Positions 1-12,204 of a stretch of 64,000 bases of DNA are shown here, piece after piece. The notes under the pieces were generated by a model, which was given only the letters and a program-made list of their open reading frames with translations, did no database searches and was not told the DNA's origin. Source of the DNA: Stenogyne calaminthoides (lineage: Eukaryota > Streptophyta > Magnoliopsida > Lamiales > Lamiaceae); NCBI GenBank assembly GCA_037126765.1, contig JBBCBC010000016.1, forward strand, positions 16,914,728 through 16,978,727, given 5' to 3'. Both the position numbers and the translations under genes were made by a program. Positions within the stretch are counted from its first letter, which is position 1, and every line of letters starts with the position of its first letter.

Positions 1-790
1 AGGAGGTCAACACAGTAGCAATAAGGTGTTGTCAGAATTGAACTTGCTCCAGTCATTGAAAAGCCCTCAATGAACACAACTCTTTCTCTCCATCATAAGC
101 GAATTATTTGCCTCCTAATTCACTTCCATCAGTGAACAAACTCTACTCTCCTCTCTAGGCGAGCATAAACTGGTTACGAACAGGTCATGAGGTTTTGATG
201 AACTAGATTTGGAAGTCCACTTATTCTGGTCATCTTTCTTCCCCTAATCTCCTCCAAACTCTGCATTTCCCTCCAAAGATGAACAAATCGGAGGAGAACA
301 TATGTGCCCTCCCTCCAGGCGAGCACGAAACTAGGGATCGGTCCATTCATCCCGGGCGAGCACAAGGCAAAGTCCAATGGAGCAGGACTTTGGTCGCCCC
401 TCCAAGGCGAGCACCTAATCCCTTGAAGCCGAGCACACATTATCAAACACAAGATCGAGTCACCTGCTAAGCAAATACCACTTAGATGACAAGTCGAAGC
501 CTTCACAAGCAAGCAAAGACAGATGTTGATCAGGGAAGCTCAATGAGATATGTGTTAGTTTCTCATGTATTCTTGTTAGACAAGAAAAGGTCAGCTCGTG
601 CTTGCCAAGACAGCACTTGTATAAATAGACCCTCTGAGGTCAAATAAAAGGTTCAGAAATTTCCCACGTACTACTCTTATACTTGCTCTCCAATTCACAA
701 CTAACTTGTGCTCGACACGTATACACTATGCTTGACTCACACTATTTTTGTTTGTTTAGTTCTAATAACGTAAGCCACGTCATATTTTAC
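1..790 (+). repeat. LTR-like fragment, left end outside window
   Basis: This stretch contains several scattered copies of the word GCGAGCAC, a good TATA box at 620-628 (TATAAATAG) and an AATAAA signal 20 bases further on at 643-648. That arrangement resembles the promoter/R part of a plant LTR or a short non-autonomous retroelement read on the plus strand. No coding domain is attached and the left end lies outside the window. Short open frames here have no recognisable product. An ordinary promoter cannot be excluded. Confidence 0.35.
620..628 (+). promoter_or_regulatory. TATA box in the LTR-like fragment
   Basis: TATAAATAG is followed about 20 bases later by AATAAA, so promoter and polyadenylation signals sit close together as they do in LTR R regions. 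Confidence 0.4.
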
Positions 791-1778
791 ACATGAGACG
801 ACTAACAACAACATCTACAAATCATAGTTCAACTCATAATATATAATGATTAAAAAAAACTCATAATATATAAGAGCAAATATAATGCTTTCGTAGAAAA
901 GGTTACTATTTAAAAATACACTTTCAAATTTAATTTAGATACAATAAATATGAATAATTCTCATATGAATTAGATCTACAAATAAATTTCATCACTTTTA
1001 AAAATATAAAATACTTATTAAATAATAATAATAATATTTATGCATAACAATGCTAAAAGTGTTATTGAAGAAATATAGTTCATCGTGAGCTCGAGTTCAC
1101 ACAATTTTTTATCATTAAAATATTAACCACAAATATCAATCCCCAAATGAATTAAGAAAAGTAAAATATTAATTCACTTGGAAAGGAGAAAAATAGTAAT
1201 AAATAATCAACCAATCCCAAATAAGAATTACGTACTGTAAAAACTTGCAATATACATCCCATTACATTTCATGAGCCAAGAAACACTAACTAATTAAAAC
1301 GCATTTCACACACAAAGCCGACTGCTCGCTGAAACCACATCCAACCGCCACACAATACATGATCTTGGAACGGTTACTTAATCGCACACCGCTCGAACAC
1401 TTTGTCTCACATGATCGCCTTTTACTATTTTGGGGGTCTATGCTTCGCCTTTTACTTCATCTAAGCTATGATATGCATATGTTCTTAATATGTGACGTTT
1501 ATGTGTATATTTATATGTTTGTTTGACCCAACCCAACTAATGTTTTATGGGAGAATAAATAAATTGCTTTCGTGAGTTTAGTAGGATTTTTATTGCTTTC
1601 GTGAGGAGTGATATTTTCGCTTGAAATTGCAATTTTATTGTGTGCAGTTTGTTAATTGTGGCATTATCCGCTATAATTAGTAATTTTGTATATTTGTATA
1701 CATGTTTTATAAGTCATAATTTCTGAATATAACTGCATTTTCAGAGCTCATGATGGCCTAAGCATCGAGAATATAACT
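791..1778. other. AT-rich intergenic DNA
   Basis: Very AT-rich sequence with no open frame of interest on either strand and no repeat that I can match elsewhere in the window. I see nothing functional in it. Confidence 0.5.
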
Positions 1779-2964
1779 GTAGGAAAATATACACTGGAGA
1801 TGGCTGAAAATATAATAAATGACAATAAAAATAAATAATCGAGGCACGTATTAAACACGCTTTTCTTAAATTAAATTATGTCCTTCACTCTCGGTGCAAG
1901 TGAATCGTGGGACACTTGTTTCCCAGGATACAACGACTTAAGAACAATGATATTAGCACTGTATTTGTTCGAGGCGAACCGAGATGTTGCCTGAAATATA
2001 TCACCAGTTGTTCTCCATTTTGTGGTTTCACGTTTTTCTACGACGTCTCAAGTCGTTTTTCTTCTTCTTTTCACCTTTGACTAAAGTGCTATATATAGCA
2101 TGAAGTTTGACCGTTGGAAACCTTCGGCATCAGAGTCACTAATGACCTCAAAATAAAATCGACAACCTAAAATAATGTACCATTAATTCAGATTTTAAAC
2201 TTACAATTAATTCGTTGTAACTGTTACAATAAAAACGTACGTAACATTTTTGGGTATTAATTTGCTGCAGTCGTTACGTGCCAGCAATTAAATTAAACGG
2301 AAAATAAAACCGAGGCAAATTCACTTTTTCGTTTGTATTTTCCCAATGTGAGAGACAAAAGCTCATTGCTTTTCCTTTTCCCAATATTTGGTTACAATAA
2401 CCAGTGTTTTCAAAAACCGGTTGAACCGCCCGGTTGAACCGGTCGAACCGTGAACCGCTCATGTCGCTGGTCTAATTACTCCTTAAAAACGGTTAATTCG
2501 ATTTTATTATTTTTATTATTTATTAAATCACTTTTTTTATTTTTTTATTATTTTTTTCTAAACCTCTCTATATAATGTTATTGTTTTTTTCTCAATATCA
2601 TTTTTTCTCAAATAAATTCATTCACAAGTCATTAATTTCATTTAATCTCTTTATCGTCGTCACATATTGTGTGGAATTAATCCACAACGTCATCATCTCT
2701 GGTCTCCAAACTCTATTGTATTTATTTTAATATAAGATTTATAAGTTATAAATTAGTATAATTTTAATATTTTATGAATAAATATTTATTTTTTAATGTA
2801 ACATACAAAATATAAAAAAATATGCATAAATCAATTTAACGGTTGAACCGTCGGTTCAACCGGTCCAACCGGTTGGACCGGCAACCGATGCCTAGACCGG
2901 TTTGATCACCGGTTCGGTTATGAAAACACTGACAATAACTTTGAAAATTAATTTCTTATTCATT
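1779..2964. repeat. Segmental duplicate, copy 1 (interrupted by a MITE)
   Basis: About 650 bp of this interval match 4303-4993 in the same orientation. Shared words include the opening GTAGGAAAATATACAC, CACTCTCGGTGC, GACGTCTCAAGTC and the palindromic TATA-like GCTATATATAGC at 2089-2100. Copy 2 has about 45 extra bases after the word ATATATCACCAG (near 4528-4575), which copy 1 lacks. Copy 1 is interrupted by the transposon at 2402-2931. The shared TATA-like palindrome suggests duplicated promoter-type DNA, but I find no gene attached to either copy. Confidence 0.8.
2402..2931. mobile_element. hAT-type MITE, 530 bp, with 8-bp target duplication
   Basis: The element starts CAGTGTTTTCAAAAACCGG and its other end, read in reverse complement, starts CAGTGTTTTCATAACCG, giving terminal inverted repeats with one mismatch in the first 17 bases. 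It is flanked by a perfect direct repeat ACAATAAC (2394-2401 and 2932-2939). An 8-bp target duplication with CAGTG-type ends is typical of hAT transposons. There is no transposase, only AT-rich filler and repeated GGTTGAACCG-like words near both ends. The related segment at 4303-4993 carries the uninterrupted site near 4965, which independently confirms the boundaries. Confidence 0.92.
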
Positions 2965-3728
2965 AAAAAATTGCCCATATGGTCTGGTCAAATTAATAAG
3001 GCTAATTTCTCACAAATGGCCCAATATGAATTAATGGCGTACAACCCAAGAATTCAATCAGAAAAGGCCTAAATATTATTAGAGCATGCAGCCCCAATTA
3101 ATTCTTATAAAATCTGAAAAATCTGTGGAAATTTTGTAGCATGGAGGCGCGGTCGCACCGCCGCCTCTTCTCTGCTGAAATTCAAACGCTGCGCTTTCAA
3201 GATCCATTTGCAACGGAGAAGGCGATAGAATCGCCGATCCCCGCCTCCGACGATGACGAATCCACCAGGGCATTGCCCGCTGTGGTTCCAATCCGCTATC
3301 GTCAGTTACAGAGGAAGGAACTCACGTGACAGTTCCTTTCTCCTTTTGATACGCCAAGTCTCTGTTCGTTACAGCACTATTATCATCCATCAATGGATAT
3401 TAATTGTTCCTTCGTCAACCGGCTAGAGGTTCTGCCTTTTTGACTTGAAGGTGATGTTACTCTCTCTCTTCATCAATTCCGTCATGGGTTAGTGATCAGA
3501 TGATACTACCCGTGCACATTTAGTACCCAAAATCTTCCAATTATTGGATGCCTCTGCCTATTTATTTATCAACATCAAACATTCATTAGGAAGATGATAA
3601 GAATTTTCCATGATAATCACAGAAAGTTAAGTTCGCATAAAGATAATATATTAAACTTCCCTCAGAAAATCAATCTTGGATACCAGCTCCGTTTGAACCG
3701 ATGCAACTGGAATAATATTGATTGCTAT
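2965..3728. other. Intergenic DNA with one unassigned short frame
   Basis: A 62-codon plus-strand frame (3141-3329) lies in a locally GC-richer stretch, but its product resembles no family I know and it has no obvious promoter context. The remainder is AT-rich and featureless. Confidence 0.4.
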
Positions 3729-4262
3729 GTTGCATAGGTGCGGGTGCGATAAGATACGGGTACGGGGATACGGATTTTCAAAAAAAAAAAAAGGTTGCAA
3801 TACGGCTATGATAAATCTGTTTATTTATATTTTATTATATATAACACTTATACGATATATGAAAATTTTAAAATTAGCATATCAAATGTATGTAATTCAC
3901 ATAAAACTTAATTATTTTTAATAATTTAATATAATTAAGTAAAAAACATTAATTCAAATAACACATTTAGTAGTTAATAAAATGACCATATAGATTTTAA
4001 TCTTAAAAAATTGCAAAAATAAACAAAAAAAATTAACAAATTTTTTTTTTCTTAAAAAATAACCACTCACGCACCCCCTTGGATCAAGATCCGGATATCT
4101 GGCGTATCCGGCCGAATCGGATCTGGCGTATCCTAATTTTTTTAAAAAAATTACTCACGGATTCGCCACGTGGCGTATCGATGCGAATTCCACAGCGAAT
4201 CGCACTAGAGGAGTATCCGATGCTGTTGCACCGTGATTTTTTGAGAAGAATCCGTGCATCAT
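3729..4262. repeat. Possible degenerate non-autonomous DNA transposon
   Basis: The left end is a run of GGTGCGGGTGCG- and ATACGGGTACGG-type words. The right end holds GTATCCGATGCTGTTGCACC followed by ATCCGTGCATCA, loosely related in reverse complement to the left end. The interior is AT-rich. GC-rich, loosely inverted ends around an AT core suggest an old terminal-inverted-repeat element sitting just before copy 2 of the duplicated segment. I cannot find a clean target duplication. Confidence 0.3.
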
Positions 4263-4302
4263 AAATTGATAGCCATCTCAAAGAATAATTTGTTTTATGA
4301 TT

Positions 4303-4993
4303 GTAGGAAAATATACACCGGAAATTGCTTAAAGTATAATAAACGACAAAAAAATGAATAATCGGCACGTGTCAAACACGCTTTGCTTAAAATAAATTAT
4401 GTCTTTCACTCTCGGTGCTAGTGAATCGTATGACACTTATTTCCCATGATACAACGACTTAAGAACAACGATACTAACACTGTATTTTGTTCGAGGCGAA
4501 CCGAGATGTTGCCTGAAATATATCACCAGATCAGGAACGAATATGAGCAGAAAGATATATTGGAATATGTCTGTATCATTTCTCCATTTTGTGGTTTCAC
4601 GTTTTTCTACGACGTCTCAAGTCATTTTTCTTCTTCTTTTCACCTTCGACTAAAGTGCTATATATAGCATGAAGTCTGACCGTTGAAAACCCTCGGCATT
4701 ATGAGTCATTAATGGCCTCAAAATAAAACCGACAGCCTGAAATAATGTACCATTAATTTAGATTTTAAACTTTCAATTAATTCATTGTAACCGTCACAAT
4801 AAAAATGTACGAAACGTTTTTGCTTATTAATTTGTTGCAGCCGTTACGTGCCAGCAATTAAATTAAACAAAAAATAATACCGAGGCAAATTTACTTTCTC
4901 GTTTGTATTTTCCCAATGTGGGACAAAAGCTCATTTTTTTTCTTTTCCTAATAATTGATTACAACAACTTTGAAAATTAATTTCTAGTTCATT
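4303..4993. repeat. Segmental duplicate, copy 2 (empty MITE site)
   Basis: Direct-orientation partner of 1779-2964. It retains the palindromic TATA-like GCTATATATAGC at 4657-4668 and the downstream AT-rich block. Where copy 1 carries the hAT MITE, this copy reads straight through GATTACAACAACTTTG near 4965-4980, with no insertion and no footprint. The duplication therefore either predates the MITE insertion or was copied from an uninserted allele. Confidence 0.8.
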
Positions 4994-6243
4994 CAAACAA
5001 TGAGCAACATTTTTCAACAATAACATCAACGTAAGTGGCAAAAAAATTATGATGATTTTGGTATAATTTCAGTTTTTTCTCTTTTTCATGGTTTAGGAAA
5101 GAAACTAATATTCTCTTCATGGCTTATGCGAACAAAGGAACCGATGATAAACTAATGTTCACTAAAGACCCTTCACTTGCGAATGATAACTGAGACATAT
5201 TTTATTTCGAAATTTAAAAATAAAATAGACATATGTTCATCTTTTCCCCTTAATTTGCACCTATTATTTAACTTGATTATGCTTTGTTGTAGACATAAAA
5301 TGTTTTTCCGTTGTTTTAACTTCAGGAAAAATGTCAAACAGAAAGTTAAAACTAAAGAGAAGAAACCTTATACGCCATTTTCTTTTATTTTGTAATAATT
5401 TCTTGATTTAGTCTCTAATTTAATTGAGTTAATAGAGTACCAAACATGTATTTTTCATGTAACGATATATATGGTTTCTCATATTCTACAGTTAACTTAC
5501 AATCGTATGTTGACATGTGTGTTTTTATTTTATTAGTTTCTTAGTATGAGCTCAACATTAAAAAAATTTGGAGAATTAAAAATTCTTTGTATTCCAAAAA
5601 TTCGATTTTATTTTTCTAATTACTTACATGCAACGAGCAATACACGTGGTAAAAATCTAGTAAATTCAAACGTATTCAGTATTTAGAAAAGAATAACGTT
5701 GAAATTCAAACTTTAGATGCATACGTAGTTCCCAGATTCCTCCTTATATACATCCACATTCGCCTTGAGGAACAATATAAAGACTAAGTTAATGTGAATA
5801 GGATTCATAATCATACTATTATATAGAGAAAAAACTCTAACTTGAATATCCCAAGGCACTAAATTTATATCATGTAAATATAAAGGGTTGAAAAGAAATT
5901 TATAGTATGCTGAGAAATCATAAATATAAATAAGTGATTGTTATTTGAATTGTACATATTTTCTCGAGATAAAAGCTCGCAATGATAAAACTGCTCCAAG
6001 AAAGCTAGAGTAGACTCATCTTATGAGCTCATGACGAGTAATTATACAAGAGAAAAAAGTAAAGTATATATCCATCTAAACTCTTAAAAAAAGAGTAACA
6101 CTTTGGTGCACAACTGATACTATTCAATATAAACTACTAATATTGTTTAATGGAAACAACTAATACTGATCAATTGATACCTTTTAATAAAACAACTATT
6201 ACCGTTATACGATGTCATTGATACATAGAAGTAATTGCCCATA
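4994..6243. other. AT-rich intergenic DNA
   Basis: No recognisable gene on either strand. It forms the 3' flank of the kinase pseudogene, which is transcribed leftward from 7902. Confidence 0.5.
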
Positions 6244-6289
6244 ATAAATGCCTTCACTCATCAACTTCCAATATGAGAGGCAACTCTTC

Positions 6290-7902
6290 TTAGAAATGTT
6301 TTTCAACAAGACTTGCCACAGTTCCCTCTTGAAATGGAATGGGAGGCATAGTGAGATTGGTTCTATCTCCTTCCAACATTTGAACCACGTCTTTCATCGA
6401 GGGAAGATCGTTAGGATACCACTGAATGCAACACAACCCAACAATCGTAAGCTTCCTTCCAATATTACCCTCCTCGATTTCTTCCTCATTCTATGCCTTC
6501 GTCCACAACTCATCTCCTAAATTCAAATGATTAAAAACCCATTGCGGAAAGTACACCTGGCTAGTATTCACCTTCGTATCCACATTCTTCTCCCTCCCAC
6601 CATTTCAAGAAGCAACATTCCGAAGATATAAACATCAGACTTATATGCCACTTTTTCAAATGTCCTCGACAACACCTCAGGCACAATGTACCTGATGGAT
6701 ATATTGATGAAGATTAACATTAAACTTTTAGATTTAGATACTTATGTTTAGAATAAGATTTGATTTTATTATATTATGACTTATATATATGGCCTATCTT
6801 TATATTATTAATTATATATTATAAGAGTAATACTAATTTTGACAAAAAAAATTCACCCAAACTTCTTTTTTATATTTTTTTTGAGAGTCATAGAGAAAGT
6901 GATTTAAAAGTATTAGTTCATGTGATGAAGAGTATTGATTGAGTATTGAAAAGTACTAATACTCTTCAACCTACAATCTAATACTTTTCCTTTGTATGGA
7001 CTAATACTATTCTGACTTCTTGTGATAAATATCAATGTTTTTTTGTCAAACTTTAAACTTTAGCCAAAATTAGATCGATTGCATGGTACAATTGGTGTAT
7101 AGAAGTTTTTGTCATATTATGAAGAGAATTTATTTTTTCCTTATTAAGGAGTTGAATTTGATTAATGAAAAAAAAGGTATTGTATGGTATTCTTTATGAT
7201 CAACATACTTACCCCATCGTCCCCCTAGCAGCAGTCATCGTCACCCCACTCTGCTCCTTTGAACACAACTTCGCCAACCCAAAATCACAAATCTTAGGAA
7301 TTAAATTTTCATCCAACAAAATATTATGAGGTTTAATGTCGAAATGCAGGATTTGCTGATCACACCCCTGGTGAAGAAACTCAATTCCTTTCGCAATCCC
7401 AAGTGCAATCTCGTGCATCTTCTCCCAACCAAGAGAGCTCCGTTTGGATTCCGTCTGGAAAATGAACATTTCTAGAGAATCATTCGGGAGAAACTCGTAA
7501 ACCACCACTCTTCTGAACCCTTTTGCACAAAACCCTACCAAACACACCACATTTACGTAATGAGTCCTTCCAATCGTGCTCACTTCGTTCACAAACTTCT
7601 CCCCACATTTTTCCTTGGTATTGTTCAACACTTTTACTTCTACGCTTATCTCTCTTGTTAACTTGCCCTTATACATCCTTCACCCACCTTTTCACTGAAT
7701 TCGTTTGTTATCCTTCTTATATCAGCGTAGCAGAATCTCGTGGGCTTAAGCCCTCTATAATCTTCTATAAACTTTTCAACATTGTTTTGATTCTCTCGGA
7801 TTCTTATAAACATGACTATACCAAAAATGACACCAACAATTGTTATTAACAAAACGAAAGAACCTATAGTAGCAGTTGCAATCCTTCCTTTCTTTGTTAA
7901 TC
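6290..7902 (-). pseudogene. LRK10-like receptor kinase pseudogene (transmembrane + kinase)
   Basis: Remnant of a plant plasma-membrane receptor kinase of the rust-resistance LRK10-like type. Exon 7213-7902 follows a good acceptor and encodes a hydrophobic membrane segment (LLITIVGVIFGIVMFI), a juxtamembrane stretch and the kinase N-lobe: VKVL lysine, FVNEV glutamate, catalytic loop HFDIKPHN, DFG (CDFGLAK). A 521-bp intron (6692-7212) has GT-AG ends and rejoins the frame as GTMG/YIVPEV, with APE changed to VPE. The second exon reaches a stop at 6290-6292. Lesions: the glycine loop has lost about a dozen bases and the frame at ~7665; a 1-nt shift lies near 6590 after LLLEMVGGR; and an in-frame TAG follows LWTKA near 6497. 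The ectodomain exon is absent up to the copia LTR at 8424. The HFD loop fits this non-RD family. SHR5/PR5-like kinases are close alternatives. Confidence 0.88.
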
Positions 7903-8423
7903 CTGTAATCAACACAACAAGGATATTTATTAGCGATCATTCCATGAAAGCTCATTTGAGCTCACTTTAATATATATGAAACAAGCTTCAATATATTTTT
8001 GTATTTGATAGAATCTAATTTATTCATGCTCAAAACGTTACCAATTTTGATTGTTGTTCTAGAGAAGAAAAAAGAAATTGTTCCAAAATATATGGTTTTT
8101 TTTTCAAGATAATTTTTATCCAACTTTGCCCTTTTCTTAATTTTTTGTGATATATTACATTTATTGAGTTAAAAATATTATCTAGGTAAAACACACAAAA
8201 TGGTATAGTAGTCATTTTATAAGTAACTAGAATTTCTCCCGTCGTGCGTTGCATGATAGAATTGATAATTATATTATATAAATTTTATAAAATAATATAT
8301 CTAAATAATACATATTTAAATTTAATAAAAAATATTAAAATACACTAATGATCTCATACCTTAAATGTCTCATGTCACATATATCTAATATGATCCATTT
8401 GATTGTGATCCTACCCTAATCAC
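7903..8423. other. AT-rich 5' flank of the kinase pseudogene
   Basis: Expected intron or ectodomain sequence of the kinase is not recognisable. The word CTAG at 8226-8229 next to a GC-richer CCCGTCGTGCGTTGCATG resembles one end of a Helitron-like repeat read on the minus strand, but no partner end is visible. The stretch ends at the LTR of element A. Confidence 0.4.
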
Positions 8424-10256
8424 TGTTGGGGAATTAATTGCACGGATCTATTCTGGATGAATATTTAAATACAAATTTAATTCTAACAATTATTACTAGC
8501 ATGAATTAATCCTATATTAATTCAAATAATAATTCAACAACAAATCATGCATATAAACAGTTCACATAAATCCTACGCATGCAGAATTGCTACGGTTTAC
8601 GTGAACTAACCTCTTGGAGTGGCAATGGTCTCGTTGATGAAAACACACCAAAAAGCCTTCCCAAGTATTCCCTAGTCCTTGCTCGTCAATCCGGTGGAAG
8701 GAAGCTCGCGAACAATTAACAAAATGGAAAATAAAAATTTGTTGCACCACCTTTGTGGATTTAATAATTTTTCCAGCACATGGAATTGTACACTCACAAT
8801 TGACGTTTTTCGAAAATACACAATCTGTCGACGTTTCAAAATATTTGATATTTTATCGACGGGGTTAGGAAATATCTTTTCTTGATCTCCAAGAAATCTT
8901 GAATATATCCCATATATTCTTCTTTCCATGTGTATTTTTCCACAAAAATCTCACACCCTTATTTAACCCATTTTTTCGAAATTAATAGGAGGCTTTTCAA
9001 GATTGGATCTTTCTTGAATTTATGAGATATTCTTGTATTCCAAGAATACATATCTTTTAACATAAAATCTTTTCAAGAAAATCAAGAAAATCCTTCTTCC
9101 TATTATTACTCTATATATTTCAAAAATCACAATTAAAGAAACCAAGTGGGAGATTTCTTGAATTTATGGGATAATCTTGTATTCCAAGAATACTTATCTC
9201 CTTTCCATAAAATCTTTTCAAGAAAATTCTTCTCCCCCTTTTTCTTTAATAATTTTGAAATTTAAGGAAAATAATGCAACAATAATTTATTTTATTTTAA
9301 ACACCTTTTTTAGTTATTGGATTTTATGTTGGGCTACTTGAGGGGCCTTTAGGAGAATTAAGATTGGACCTTCCAATGGATCTTGAATTATCAATATTGA
9401 GCCACAATATTATTCAAGCCCATAAATATTAATTAATCCCACTACATAATTAATATTGCACTATCCATCTTAACCCATATTACAGTCAATGTGGCTCTCG
9501 GTTATTATTTCCCGTGTTTTAGATTATCTAGCCCATTAATTAATTCAAGCCACTGAAATAGCTTTCCATTAATTAATATCTTTTATCCTTGGTAAAGGAA
9601 CGGTTCAATGTTATTATCCATACCGAAAACTAGTTTCACTTGCAAGATTTGGTATGATAAAACTTATGAACCTCCCAAGGGGGCAAATCGAACAAGCGTA
9701 CTTGCACACGATTCTCCGTATTAAATCTTAGCAATCGCATGTGACCAATAATATTGCCCAAGATATAAAGTATTGAATCTCGTTGATTCTCTACCCGTAA
9801 TAAGTCAAAGCAATAATTACTAACCACACGTGATCCTATTTAAGGGACGAAGATTAAGAAATAACGAACCACTGAGATCTAATTCTTCCTAGTTCAGTTC
9901 TGAAGAATTTGTCCTCCTGTAGGTCCTCTTCAGTGCACTAGTGTAATCTCTTGGTCAAGACAAGCCAATCTGAGCCTTACCCTTCAACCTTTCACGATGG
10001 ATTGTTCATTTCCATCTAGGTCGTGAATGGTGTACTTTTGGTTACAAGGGACTGTTAATTTAATCTTTTGTGATCTGGTATCACTAAATTAACTACAATA
10101 TAACACGTACTATTTATTGAACAGTTATGCAGTAAATATATGTAACATTCGATGATATTTAAAGCATCAGTGATAAATAATTTATTTCAGTAAATAAGAC
10201 CGAAATTCAGTTTGATTATACAAAGTAAAAGCATACTTTCCAGTATAATCCCAACA
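8424..10256 (-). repeat. Element A 3' LTR, 1833 bp
   Basis: Begins TGTTGGGG and ends CCCAACA, the TG...CA inverted ends of copia LTRs. Its 8424-8628 part matches 24625-24834 (the truncated 5' LTR) closely, and the whole is the reverse complement of a family member of element B's LTRs. The polypurine tract abuts its right edge. Confidence 0.93.
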
Positions 10257-10270
10257 ATCTCCCACTTATA
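10257..10270 (-). other. Polypurine tract of element A
   Basis: On the minus strand this reads TATAAGTGGGAGAT directly before the 3' LTR, identical to the tract of element B (20893-20906). It primes plus-strand DNA synthesis in reverse transcription. Confidence 0.8.
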
Positions 10271-10289
10271 CTCAAAGTCTGCTTTTAAG

Positions 10290-12204
10290 TATACTACAAC
10301 ATGTCTCGTGTAGTTCCTAATACGTGATTTATAATGTCACCTACACGAACCTAATAATGTCTCCCACTTATACTCAAAGAAGATTGGCTACGCACTTGAC
10401 AACCATTCCTCCCAAATGTCTCTTGAATGTTTCCAGAGGCAGACACTTTGTGAAAGGATACACTAGGTTATCCTCCAATGCGATCTTAGCCACCTCTTCA
10501 TCTCCTCTCTTAACGATTTCTCGTCTAAGATTTCTTTCCTTCAGTGTGCTTGTTTGACTCGTGGACTCTTGGTTCCCTTGAATTTGCAACTGCCCCTAGC
10601 AAATATTGCTAGACAAATTCGGAATTCCATCCAAGTCCACTAAGAAGGTCTAGAGCCAAACTGGTTCCTTCACTGCTTCTCAAGCAGCTACTTACCCGGC
10701 TTCCATGGTTGAGTCAGTGATGCATTTCTGCTTCACACTAGTCCATTTCATGGCTACACTTCCCAAATGAAAGCACACTAACTGGGGCAGATAGTTTCTG
10801 GAATCTATGTCTGATTGGAAATCTGAGTCCGTGTAGCGATGGGGATTAGACTATCTGACTGATAAACCAACATTCTATCTTGAGTTCTTTTCAGATACTT
10901 CAGAATATTTTTAATTATCGTCGAATGTTCTTTCCCCGGGTTACTTTGATATCTTACCACCATGCCAACGGCAAAGCAGATATCCGGTCTCGTGCACAGC
11001 ATTGCATACACAAGGCTTCCGACAGCCGAAGCATAAGGAATGTCTTTCATGTCATCTATCTCCTTTTGTGTCTTAGGGCACATTTCCTTGGATAGATGGA
11101 TTCCATTCCTGAAAGGTACGAAGCCTTTCTTGGAATCCTGCATGCTGAATCGCTTCAAGACAATGTCTATATATGAAGCTTGCGATAAGCCTATCATCCT
11201 TTTCTTGAGATCTCGAGTGATCTTGATCCCAAGGATGTGCCCGGCTTCCCCTAAGTCCTTCATATCAAACTATTTTGAAAGCCATGCCCTTACGTCTGAT
11301 AACACCTTTACATCATTCCGGATGAGCAGTATGTCGTCTACGTATAGTACTAAGAATACCAATGCAGTTCCGACACGCTTTTTGTACACACAACTTTCGA
11401 ACTCGTTTGATCAAACCCATAAGACTTTATTACATGATCAAAACATTGGTTCCAAGCTCTGGATGCTTGTTTGAGTCCGTAAATGGACTTCATGAGCTTA
11501 CAAACTAGGTGTTCTTGGCCTTTTTCAATGAAGCCTTGGGGTTGTTGCATATAGATTTCTTCATCAAGACTTCCGTTAAGGAAAGCCGTCTTGACATCCA
11601 TTTGCCAGATTTCAAAGTCGAGATGCGCAGCAATCGACAAGAGAATTCGGATGGACTTGAGCATTGCTACAGGTGAAAAGGTTTCCTCATAGTCGATCCC
11701 TTCTTTCTGAGTATAACCTTTCGCCACAAGCCTTGCCTTGAAGGTTTCCACCTTCCCGTCCGGTCCTCTTTTTCTCTTGTATACCCACTTGTAACCAATG
11801 GGTTTGACCCCATTAAGTGGTTCGACTAGCTCCCACACTCTGTTATGATCCATAGAACCCATTTCGGCTTTCATTGCTGTTTGCCAAGAAACTGCATCCT
11901 TGTCTTGGATTGCCTCGTCGTATGTCCATGGGTCTGATTCGTCTTGTCCGGGAATCAAGTCCGAGGACTCTCCTATCCCCATGAATCTCTCGGGCTGTCT
12001 CACAACCCTCCCACTACGACGAGGTTCTGGTTGTGTAAGTGTGTCGTTTGGTATGTCATCTTGTACAGTTGGCAATGAGGTTAGCCCCCTTAGCTCATTT
12101 AAGGTAATCTCACTTCTGGGTCTTCTTTCGTTCATATAGTCTTCTTCCAAAAATCTAAAGTGGGTGCTTATTACCACCTTTTGATCTTCGGGACCATAGA
12201 ACAT
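10290..12204 (-). pseudogene. Element A reverse transcriptase and RNase H
   Basis: C-terminal part of the copia polyprotein. From 12204 leftward: linker with repeated SGRVV-type words, then the reverse transcriptase (KWVYKRKRGPDGKVETFKARLVAKGYTQ in two adjoining blocks, MDVKTAFLNGSL, SIYGLKQASRAWN). A frame change follows near 11400. The catalytic YVDD motif is present at about 11334-11345 in the shifted frame. Another block (11263-10805) holds MKDLGEAGHILG and the end of the RT/connection region, with VYAMLCTRPDI. RNase H follows in eroded form to about 10290. A TAG stop immediately before FDMKDLGE stands where element B has CAG (glutamine), a simple C-to-T change. At least two frameshifts make it non-functional as written. 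Confidence 0.88.

Noticed and set aside
174..512. Overlapping frames on both strands in the first 500 bases
   Set aside because: They lie in an LTR-like, non-coding repeat with GCGAGCAC words and match no protein family I know.
3141..3329. 62-codon frame as a small protein gene
   Set aside because: No family resemblance and no clear promoter or splice context. The minus strand is also open over the same stretch.
8224..8423. Helitron end next to element A
   Set aside because: Only a CTAG plus a GC-rich word is visible. There is no convincing terminal hairpin and no matching 5' TC end.
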